The notes below the pieces were generated by a model. It was not told where the DNA came from and ran no database searches. It was given only the letters and a program-made list of their open reading frames with translations. The position numbers and the translations under genes are program-made. Source: Bradyrhizobium sp. B097 (GTDB taxonomy: Bacteria; Pseudomonadota; Alphaproteobacteria; Rhizobiales; Xanthobacteraceae). From it: a stretch of DNA of 64,000 nucleotides. Shown piece after piece: positions 10,082 to 17,021 of the stretch (its first letter is position 1; each line of letters begins with the position of its first letter). The DNA lies in NCBI RefSeq assembly GCF_038957035.1, contig NZ_CP152412.1, forward strand, positions 124,001-188,000, in the 5' to 3' direction.

Positions 10082-10218
10082 AATCTTGGAGTCCCCGGCG
10101 GAAAGTCTGGGCAGGAAGGAAAGAAAGTCAGAGCCGAACAATTCGGCAGGACGATGAATTGCCAGCCGTTAGGCCGGATTGTGGCGAGCGCCGAATCATC
10201 GGCGAAGTTTATTTCGAC

Positions 10219-10248
10219 ATTATAACGGGTTGCATCTGCGCTTGTTCA
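10219..10248 (-). promoter_or_regulatory. Sigma70-type promoter of the OmpA-like gene
   Basis: Read on the minus strand, -35 TGAACA (10248-10243), an 18-base spacer and a perfect -10 TATAAT (10224-10219). The predicted transcript start near 10212 leaves a leader of about 130 bases. The rest of the 10082-10438 gap holds a small GCCGA/TCGGC hairpin near 10191 and an out-of-frame proline-rich extension of the VOC gene; no other gene is supported there. Confidence 0.65.
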
Positions 10249-10438
10249 CTGCGCGTTCAGAAGAAACGCTCGGACACACTCACAATCGATCTGGAACCTG
10301 GGCGTGACGGCGAATCAGGGGACGGCGGGTCGATCTGTCGCAGGCGGCGGGCCGGTAGGTCCGGGCGGTCCGCGCACCGGTGATTCGTCGGTCTTGCCGG
10401 ACGGCTCGTCCGGTCGCTGCGCCGTTTCCTGAGCGGGC

Positions 10439-10825
10439 TCATCCGGGCGCGTGGCAGACCGCCTCGATGTTGTGGCCGTCGGGATCGAGCACGAACGCGC
10501 CGTAATAGTTCGCATGATAATGCGCGCGAATGCCGGGCGCGCCGTTGTCGCGGCCGCCGGCCGCCATCGCGGCCTTGTAGAAGGCGTCGACGGTGGCGCG
10601 ATCCTTGGCTGTGATCGCGATATGCACCGGCTTGTTCATCGCGCCTTCGCTGCCGATCCAGAAATCCGGCTTGCCGTTGGCGCCGAAGCCCGCCGCAGGC
10701 GCGTGCCCGGTCACTTCCGCTGGCACTTCCATGATCAGGCCATAGCCAAGTGGCGCCAGCGCCGTCTGGTAGAACGCCTTCGCGCGCTCGTAGTCGGAGA
10801 CCGAAAAGCCGATATGGTCGATCAT
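10439..10825 (-). CDS. VOC-superfamily (glyoxalase/dioxygenase fold) protein
   Basis: 128 residues with two babbb modules of the vicinal-oxygen-chelate fold: MIDHIGFSVSDYERAKAFY opening and a second module with VHIAITAKDRATVDAFY and AFVLDPDGHNIEAVCH at the end. The His at the start and the terminal Glu are the usual metal-site positions. Substrate unknown; members include glyoxalase I-like isomerases, extradiol dioxygenases and resistance proteins. It is a single gene on the minus strand. Beyond its stop a proline-rich frame continues in another register (see findings). Confidence 0.82.
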   Translation of the reverse strand: MIDHIGFSVSDYERAKAFYQTALAPLGYGLIMEVPAEVTGHAPAAGFGANGKPDFWIGSEGAMNKPVHIAITAKDRATVDAFYKAAMAAGGRDNGAPGIRAHYHANYYGAFVLDPDGHNIEAVCHAPG

Positions 10826-10902
10826 TGCGAGCTTCCCTCGTTGTGCCGCATTGGCATCCGCGCTTTCATTTCACCTCCCCTTGGAAAGGGGAAATGAAGA
10901 TG

Positions 10903-10988
10903 TAGCCCGGATGAAGCGAAGCGCAATCCGGGGTTGCTCTAGCCGCGGATGGTCTGATCCCGGATTTCGCTGCGCTTCATCCGGGCTA
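10903..10988. repeat. TAGCCCGGAT-type palindromic element
   Basis: The left arm TAGCCCGGATGAAGCGAAGC...AATCCGGGG is answered by CCCGGATT...GCGCTTCATCCGGGCTA at the right, a roughly 30-base imperfect inverted repeat around a 25-base loop. A shorter CCCCTTGGAAAGGGG hairpin precedes it at about 10877-10891. It occupies the gap between the two leftward genes at 10439 and 11064. This element type is common in Bradyrhizobium intergenic DNA. Confidence 0.83.
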
Positions 10989-11063
10989 CGGTCCGTCTTC
11001 TTTCAGGGGAAGGAGGACGCAAGTCCGTCGTCCGGCGCGGCCGACCTCGGCCGCGGCTACACC

Positions 11064-11918
11064 TCAACCGCGTACAAGCAGCGTGTTGCTCCGCGTCCGG
11101 CCCCGATCGACGTAACCGCGCGCGTGCATGTCCGCAATACAGTCGTCGGTCCATTCGTCCTTTGACAGATGCTCGATCACGACCGCGCGCGGCCACAGCC
11201 GCTCCGGCGCGTCGCGGAAAAAGCCGGTGAGCACGCGGTCCTCGAACCCCTCGACGTCGATCTTCAGCGCATTGACGCTGGTCGCGCCGGCCTCGTCGAG
11301 GATGCGTTGCAGCCGCAGCGACGGCACCTTGAACGCCTTGCCCGTGGGCGTGCCGGTGACGATGTGGCTGGCGCCGAGATTGTCGCCGTCGGTCTCGATC
11401 ATCAGCTCGCCGTCGGTCGGACCTGCGGCGGCTGCAACCAGCCGCACCTGCGGAAAGCCGGAGGCCTGCGTGTTGAATTTGAGCCGCGCATGCGTCATCG
11501 GATGCGGCTCGATCGCGATCACCTTGCCATCGGGCCCGACATCGCGCGCCAGCGCCAGCGCATAGGTGCCGACATTGGCGCCGAGATCGACGAAGGTGCC
11601 GCCGGCGCCGACATGCGCCCGCAGGAAGGCGAGCTCCTCCAGATTGTAATCGGGATTGAACAGCGCGCCGCGCTCGGTCGCGCTCGCCTGATGATAGAAT
11701 CGGAACGATGCGCCCTGATAGGTCACATCAAGCGGTCCCGAACCGAACAGATTGACCAGCCGCGACAGCCAGGGCCGGAACGCGCCGCGCTTCAATCCTG
11801 AGCCATGCGCAAGCCGGATGATGGCGGCCTGCGCCCCATTCGGCGCCAGGGCGCCGAATGGGGCCGGCGAAATGTCGTTGCTCGGGATCACGCATTGCCT
11901 CATCAAAAAGCGCGGCAT
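11064..11918 (-). CDS. FkbM-family SAM-dependent methyltransferase
   Basis: 284 residues. Rossmann methyltransferase of the FkbM family, which O-methylates sugars or other small molecules. SAM-binding motif I reads GTFVDLGANVGTYAL near residue 112, followed by the acidic IAIEPHP at the end of beta 2. The FkbM-typical ALKIDVEGFEDRVLTGF segment is near residue 220. The first 80 residues are variable and give no clue to the acceptor. In rhizobia such enzymes often modify surface polysaccharides, but no glycan gene adjoins it here. The start at 11918 is not certain; an ATG five codons in is possible. Confidence 0.85.
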   Translation of the reverse strand: MPRFLMRQCVIPSNDISPAPFGALAPNGAQAAIIRLAHGSGLKRGAFRPWLSRLVNLFGSGPLDVTYQGASFRFYHQASATERGALFNPDYNLEELAFLRAHVGAGGTFVDLGANVGTYALALARDVGPDGKVIAIEPHPMTHARLKFNTQASGFPQVRLVAAAAGPTDGELMIETDGDNLGASHIVTGTPTGKAFKVPSLRLQRILDEAGATSVNALKIDVEGFEDRVLTGFFRDAPERLWPRAVVIEHLSKDEWTDDCIADMHARGYVDRGRTRSNTLLVRG

Positions 11919-12045
11919 GCATAGCCGGTTTTGGTCGCAAACTCCAACGGTCGCGTGGTCGCCTTCTCCGTCATTCGGCGCTCAGTCCTGCAGAGCTCGG
12001 ACAAATCATGTCGCGAGAACGCGGATGCACGCGCAAATCTATCCC

Positions 12046-12223
12046 CGTCATCCCCCGCGCAAAGGCTTCGCCTTTGTCGCTGGAGGTGCGAGCAGAGCGA
12101 GCCTCGACGGATGCACGGCCCGGCTGGTGGCCGTCGATCCTTCGAGACGCGCTACGCGCTCCTCAGGATGACGGAATTGACAATTGTGCTGTGGTTATGG
12201 GTCCCTGCTTTCGCAGGGACGAC
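12046..12223. repeat. Two abutting palindromic repeats in the gap before the hybrid kinase
   Basis: The first unit, 12046-12173, starts CGTCATCCCCCGCGC and ends GAGACGCGCTACGCGCTCCTCAGGATGACGG, i.e. CGTCAT/ATGACG ends with an inner GCGC-rich pair. The second, 12190-12223, is a solo right arm of the GGGTCCC-type element (GTGGTTATGGGTCCC...GGGACGAC). Together they fill most of the 336-base gap 11919-12254. No gene is supported. Confidence 0.75.
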
Positions 12224-12254
12224 ATCGCGTTTGAGGCGCGTGAACGCAATCACC

Positions 12255-14399
12255 TCACCCCGCTGCCGCCTGGTCCCGCTTCAGCCGGCGCGAGCGCGTG
12301 GCCTTGTGCAGTACGCGCGCCAGCTGCTCGGCCGAATACGGCTTCTGCAACAGCTCGAAGCCGCCGCTGCCTTGCTGCGACAGCACCTGACTGTAGCCGG
12401 AGGCAAGCACGATCGGCAGATCGAGCCGCTGCCGGCGGATCTCCTCCGCAAGCTCGATGCCGCTCATGCCGGGCATCACGACATCGGTGAACACCAGGTC
12501 GAACCTGTCGGGGTCGACGGCCAGCTCTTCCAGCGCGTGGGTTGCGTTCTCGACCAGCACGCAGGTGCAGCCGAGCTGGGTCAGGGTGTCGGCGGCGAAC
12601 TTTCCGACCTCGGCATTGTCCTCGACGATGAGGACCGACGCACTGGTTTGATCGATCGAAGGTGCATCCTCCGTGAGCGGCGATTGTGCGTTGTGTCTGC
12701 CGACGACACGCGGGAGATACAGCGTGAACGTCGAGCCCTTGCCGACTTCACTGGTCACGGTGACCTCGCCGCCGGATTGCTTGGCGAAGCCGAACACCTG
12801 CGACAGGCCAAGGCCGGTCCCGTGACCGACCTCCTTGGTGGTGTAGAACGGCTCGAAGATGCGGCCGAACAATTCCTGCGGAATTCCGACGCCGGTATCG
12901 GCCACCGACACCGCGACATGGCCGTGCGGGCTCGGCGGCGTGATTGCCTCGGACGGCAAATTTTTCACGGCGCGGACCGCGATCGTAAGCCGGCCGACGC
13001 CGTCCATCGCGTCGCGCGCATTCACCGCCATATTGATGATGGCGGTCTCGAACTGGCCGGCATCGGCGTTGACGAGGCAGGTCTCGTCCGGCACCTGCGC
13101 TGTGATCTCGATGCGCGAGCCGATCAGCGTTGTGATCATCTCGCTCAGGGTGCGGACATTCTGGCAGACGTCGAACACCTCGGGCTTCAGGGCTTGCCGG
13201 CGCGCGAACGCGAGCAGCTGGTTGGTCAGCTTGGCGGCACGGTTCACGGTGTTGGAGATCGCATCGATGTAGCGCTGCCGCCGCGCCTCCGGCAGGTCCG
13301 GCCGCCGCAGCATGTCGACCGACGCGCGGATCACGGTGAGCAGGTTGTTGAAGTCATGCGCGACGCCGCCGGTGAGTTGCCCGAGCGCCTCCAGCCGCTG
13401 GCCATGCCGCAACGCGTCCTCGGCCTCGATGCGCCGGTCGGCCTCCTCCTGCAGGCGCTCGGTTCGCCGGAAGGCGAGCGCAAGCAGGCCAAACAGCAGC
13501 GCGGTGGCCGGTATGCCGAAGATCAGGTGCTGCGCCATGGTCGAGATCCAGCGCGCCTGGATCGCCGAGGTTTCGAGCCCGGCGCTGACATAGATCGGGT
13601 ATTCGGCCAGCCGCTGATAGCGCATGCGCCGTTCGATACCGTCGGCCGGGGAACGGATCGTCATGCCGCCGGTCTCGGGATTGGCGACGACCTGTCGCCC
13701 CAGCGGCCCGCTCGGCTCGAACCTGGCGTCGTGGTCGATGACAGGGAAATGCGCCAGTATCGAGCCATCGGTCCGGATCAGCGCCAGGAAGCTGCCGGGC
13801 TCGCGGCCGATCTTGGCGTAGAAATTCTCGAAATATTCCGGAAGCACGGAGGCCTGGATCACGCCGCCAAAGCTGCCGTCCTCGTTGTTGCGGCGGCGGC
13901 CGACGCTGAAGAATCGCGAGCCCTGATAGGGTGGCCGCGGCGTCAGCACCTCGCCGATATAGGTGCCGATGTCGCGCTCGGCGTGGATGCGGAAGTAATC
14001 CCGATCCGAGAAATCGATGTCGGGGGCCGGTTGCACGAGGCTGTTGACCAGCGCATGGCCGTTGGCATCGAATACCCAGATCGATTTCACCTGGGGGAGC
14101 GTGTCGGCGACCCGGCGCAGCCGCTCGTGCAGGCTCTTCTCGCGCGCGGCGATATCGGCATCACTCATGCCGCGGACGACCTCGGTGATCTCGCCCAGGC
14201 TGCGGTCGATGGTCTCGAACACCTTGAGCGCGTGCTCATGGGCGACGTCAAGCGTGCGCTGGATTTCCTGGTCGGCGGCCTCGCTGGTCGAGATCCGGGA
14301 CATCGCGGAAGCGAACAGGAACAGCGCCAGCGGAAGGGCCAGCGAGGCGGCCATCATCCATTGCAGCAGTCTCAGCGAATTGCGGTGTGCGGTCGGCAC
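12255..14399 (-). CDS. Hybrid sensor histidine kinase / response regulator with periplasmic Cache domain
   Basis: 714 residues. TM1 (about 14-32) and TM2 (about 290-312) bracket a periplasmic double-Cache-like sensor domain containing FSDRDYFRIHAERDIGTYIGE. Then come a short linker, a HisKA domain with the phospho-acceptor GGVAHDFNNLLT (about residue 345), and an HATPase_c domain with NMAVNARDAM, VADTGVGIPQE and GTGLGLS. A C-terminal receiver domain has the phospho-acceptor Asp in VFTDVVMPGMSG and a conserved Lys in QKPYS. The Cache domain suggests sensing of a small organic molecule. No separate output regulator is adjacent, so the partner is elsewhere. Monocistronic; about 350 bases separate it from the divergent feoA. 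Confidence 0.93.
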   Translation of the reverse strand: MPTAHRNSLRLLQWMMAASLALPLALFLFASAMSRISTSEAADQEIQRTLDVAHEHALKVFETIDRSLGEITEVVRGMSDADIAAREKSLHERLRRVADTLPQVKSIWVFDANGHALVNSLVQPAPDIDFSDRDYFRIHAERDIGTYIGEVLTPRPPYQGSRFFSVGRRRNNEDGSFGGVIQASVLPEYFENFYAKIGREPGSFLALIRTDGSILAHFPVIDHDARFEPSGPLGRQVVANPETGGMTIRSPADGIERRMRYQRLAEYPIYVSAGLETSAIQARWISTMAQHLIFGIPATALLFGLLALAFRRTERLQEEADRRIEAEDALRHGQRLEALGQLTGGVAHDFNNLLTVIRASVDMLRRPDLPEARRQRYIDAISNTVNRAAKLTNQLLAFARRQALKPEVFDVCQNVRTLSEMITTLIGSRIEITAQVPDETCLVNADAGQFETAIINMAVNARDAMDGVGRLTIAVRAVKNLPSEAITPPSPHGHVAVSVADTGVGIPQELFGRIFEPFYTTKEVGHGTGLGLSQVFGFAKQSGGEVTVTSEVGKGSTFTLYLPRVVGRHNAQSPLTEDAPSIDQTSASVLIVEDNAEVGKFAADTLTQLGCTCVLVENATHALEELAVDPDRFDLVFTDVVMPGMSGIELAEEIRRQRLDLPIVLASGYSQVLSQQGSGGFELLQKPYSAEQLARVLHKATRSRRLKRDQAAAG

Positions 14400-14679
14400 G
14401 TGCGCTCCGGCTCCTTGCGGACCTTAACGCAAACCGTCGCGCCGGAGGAAGCGAAACCCCGACCCGGATGGCGATCCGCCGTCCGCAGGCTGCGAAGGGT
14501 GTCCAGAGCGATCGGCCGCAGCCAGTCCGCGCTCGGGCCCGCCGCGGAGAGGCATGCCGCCCGCGTGGCCGACCCAGTCGTGCCGGCCGGGCGGATACCG
14601 CCCGGAGGGATCACGACCTCGTTAGCGAGGGCGCGGCAGTCAAGCGGAAAATCGGCCGGAATGACGATCGCGGACGCCG

Positions 14680-14698
14680 TTTTTAGGAGTTCTAAAAC
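14680..14698 (+). promoter_or_regulatory. Irr-type iron-control palindrome upstream of feoAB
   Basis: TTTTAG (14681-14686), a 5-base centre, then CTAAAA (14692-14697): a perfect palindrome in an otherwise GC-rich gap. Its core TTTAGGAGTTCTAAA differs at one position from the TTTAGAAnTTCTAAA form of the iron control element bound by Irr in alphaproteobacteria. It sits 54 bases before the feoA start, where Irr could act positively on ferrous-iron uptake. The remainder of the 14400-14750 gap shows no gene; a TTGACC hexamer at 14716 lacks a convincing -10 partner. Confidence 0.72.
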
Positions 14699-14750
14699 CA
14701 CTCACGGGCAAATGCTTGACCCTGTGACTACCTGCTGAAACACAGGCCGC

Positions 14751-15038
14751 ATGACAGGCGATCCAAACTCCTCCCAGGATAACTTACAGGACATCCGGCT
14801 CGGACATGCGGATCGCGGTTTTGTCGGAAAAATCATCAGGCTCGATGCGCTCGTGACGGGTTCATCGCTCTCTCCGCAGGAGCTCGAGCAGCGTCTGGTG
14901 GAGATGGGATTTGTCGAGGGCGCGCGCGTGGAAATCCTGCATGAAGGCACGATCCGGCGGGATCCGATCGCGGTGCGTGTCGACAACATCACGATCGCGC
15001 TGCGCCGGAGCGAAGCCATGGCCGTGATCGTCGAATGA
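14751..15038 (+). CDS. feoA: Ferrous iron transport protein A
   Basis: 95 residues: an SH3-like FeoA domain with ELEQRLVEMGFVEGARVEILHEG followed by strands ending VRVDNITIALRRSEAMAVIVE. FeoA is a small cytoplasmic partner needed for FeoB-driven Fe2+ uptake. Its stop overlaps the feoB start by 4 bases (ATGA at 15035-15038), so the pair is translationally coupled. An Irr-like palindrome lies 54 bases upstream. The N-terminal 20 residues are less conserved and the start is the least certain part. Confidence 0.92.
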   Translation: MTGDPNSSQDNLQDIRLGHADRGFVGKIIRLDALVTGSSLSPQELEQRLVEMGFVEGARVEILHEGTIRRDPIAVRVDNITIALRRSEAMAVIVE

Positions 15039-16909
15039 CAACTGCATCCCTGCGCCTGGCGCTGGTCGGCGCGCCGAACACCGGCAAGACGTCGCTGTTC
15101 AACCGGTTGACCGGCAGCAGCCAGAAGGTCGCCAATTATCCCGGCGTCACGGTCGAGCGCAAATCCGGCGGCTTCGTCACGCCGGAGGGCCGCAGCGTGA
15201 CCGTGCTCGATCTGCCCGGCACCTACTCGCTGCGCGGCCGCAGCCCGGACGAGGAAATCACCCGCGACATCGTGCTCGGCCGCTTCGCCGGCGAGGCGGT
15301 GCCCGATCTCGTGCTCTGCGTCGCCGACGCCACCAATCTGCGGCTGACCTTGCGGCTGGTGCTCGAGCTGAAGCGCGTCGGCCGGCCGATGATGCTCGTG
15401 CTCAACATGATCGATATCGCCAGGCGCCGCGGCGTCACGATCGATCTCGATCGCATGTCGCAGGAGCTCGGCCTGCCGATCGTGACCTCGGTCGCGGTCC
15501 GCAAGGGCGGTGTCGACGAACTCTTGAAGCGGACCGACGAATTCCTGGCGCGGTCTCAAGAGGCGACGGCCAGCGAGTGGGCGGCGCCGACGATTGCCGA
15601 TCTCAAGGCGGCGCAGCGCGAGGCGGACCGCATCATCGCGGCAGCCGTCACGCTGCCGACCAAGCCCGACACGCTGACCAACCGGATCGATTCGGTCGTG
15701 CTGCATCCGGTCTGGGGTCTCGTGATCCTGGCCGTGATCCTGTTCGTGATGTTCCAGGCGGTGTTCACCTGGGCGCAGCCGGCGATGGAATTGCTGGCGG
15801 ACGGCTTCTCCGCGCTCGGGCAGCTGATCCACGATTTGCTGCCGGAAAGCTGGAGCCTGTTGCAGAGCTTCCTGCAGAACGGCCTGATCTCGGGCGTCGG
15901 CAGCGTCATCGTGTTCCTGCCGCAGATCATCATCATCTTCCTGTTCATCCTGCTGCTGGAAGATTTCGGCTACATGGCGCGCGCCGCATTCCTGATGGAC
16001 CGCATCATGGGCGGCGCCGGGCTGCATGGCCGCGCCTTCATTCCGCTGCTGTCGAGCTTTGCCTGCGCCATTCCCGGCATCATGGCGACGCGGGTGATCG
16101 ACAACCGGCGTGACCGCCTGACTACGATCCTGATCGCGCCGCTGATGACCTGCTCGGCGCGGATTCCAGTCTATACGCTGATCATCTCGGCCTTCGTTCC
16201 GGCGACCTCGCTGTGGGGCTTCGTCAACCTGCAGGGGCTCGTGATGTTCGGCCTCTATGCCGCCGGCATCACCAGCGCGCTGACGGTCTCGGCGATCGCA
16301 AAGTTCTTCCTGTGGCGCGACCATGCGCCGGCGCCGTTCATGCTGGAATTGCCCGACTACAAGGTGCCGCGGCTGCGCAGCATCGCGATCGGCGTGCTCA
16401 ATCGCGCGAAGATGTTCCTGTATCGCGCCGGCACCACGATCCTCTCGATGATGGTGCTGATCTGGTTCCTGGCCTCGTTCCCGACCGCGCCGGCCGGCGC
16501 CGAGGGGCCGGCGATCAACTACAGCTTTGCGGCGATGATCGGTCACGCGCTCGAGCCGCTGCTGCGGCCGATCGGCTTCAATTGGCAGATCGCTGTGGCG
16601 CTGATCCCGGGCATGGCGGCGCGCGAGGTCGCGGTCGCGGCGCTCGGTACCGTGTATTCGATCGAGGGCGGCAAGGAGGCCGCCGAGCAGATCGGCCAGG
16701 TGCTGGCGCAGAAATGGACGCTGGCAACCGCGCTGTCGATGCTGGTCTGGTACATCTTCGCGCCGCAATGCGCCTCGACGCTCGCGGTGATCCGCCGCGA
16801 GACCGGCGGCGCGAAGTGGATGGTGGTGACGTTCCTGTACATGCTCGCGCTGGCCTATGTCGCGAGCTTCCTGACCTTCAATCTGGCGCAGGCGCTGGGG
16901 CTGCATTAG
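15035..16909 (+). CDS. feoB: Ferrous iron transporter FeoB
   Basis: 624 residues; inner-membrane Fe2+ transporter with an N-terminal G-protein domain. GTPase motifs: G1 GAPNTGKTS, G3 DLPGTYS, G4 NMID and a G5-like SVAVRKGG. Gate motifs follow in the membrane part, including FACAIPGIMATRV and MTCSARIPVY with the cysteines implicated in the iron path. It is shorter than the 773-residue E. coli protein, mainly through a compact helical spacer after the GTPase, which is common in alphaproteobacteria. No feoC follows. In Bradyrhizobium FeoAB is a principal iron uptake route under Irr control. Confidence 0.95.
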   Translation: MTTASLRLALVGAPNTGKTSLFNRLTGSSQKVANYPGVTVERKSGGFVTPEGRSVTVLDLPGTYSLRGRSPDEEITRDIVLGRFAGEAVPDLVLCVADATNLRLTLRLVLELKRVGRPMMLVLNMIDIARRRGVTIDLDRMSQELGLPIVTSVAVRKGGVDELLKRTDEFLARSQEATASEWAAPTIADLKAAQREADRIIAAAVTLPTKPDTLTNRIDSVVLHPVWGLVILAVILFVMFQAVFTWAQPAMELLADGFSALGQLIHDLLPESWSLLQSFLQNGLISGVGSVIVFLPQIIIIFLFILLLEDFGYMARAAFLMDRIMGGAGLHGRAFIPLLSSFACAIPGIMATRVIDNRRDRLTTILIAPLMTCSARIPVYTLIISAFVPATSLWGFVNLQGLVMFGLYAAGITSALTVSAIAKFFLWRDHAPAPFMLELPDYKVPRLRSIAIGVLNRAKMFLYRAGTTILSMMVLIWFLASFPTAPAGAEGPAINYSFAAMIGHALEPLLRPIGFNWQIAVALIPGMAAREVAVAALGTVYSIEGGKEAAEQIGQVLAQKWTLATALSMLVWYIFAPQCASTLAVIRRETGGAKWMVVTFLYMLALAYVASFLTFNLAQALGLH

Positions 16910-17021
16910 CCGGGCCGTCGCGTTCTGTCGCGGCGGCAATGGGTGCAACCGGGCGGGCGACGAAGTAGAGTTCGTTCGGGGCGCCTCTCGCGCATCCACG
17001 GGTTCCCTGCGAGACCACGCA

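Noticed and set aside
8573..10157. Long plus-strand frames rich in Gly/Ala/Arg opposite the OmpA-like gene
   Set aside because: They mirror the Pro/Ala repeats on the other strand; the minus strand has the signal peptide, OmpA domain, promoter and terminator.
11931..14738. Open frame of 935 codons on the plus strand
   Set aside because: It lies opposite the hybrid kinase gene, has no domain, and is Arg/Gly/His-rich as expected of the antisense of high-GC3 coding DNA.
14716..14744. TTGACC as -35 of a feoA promoter
   Set aside because: No acceptable -10 hexamer at 16-18 bases; only the palindrome is reported.
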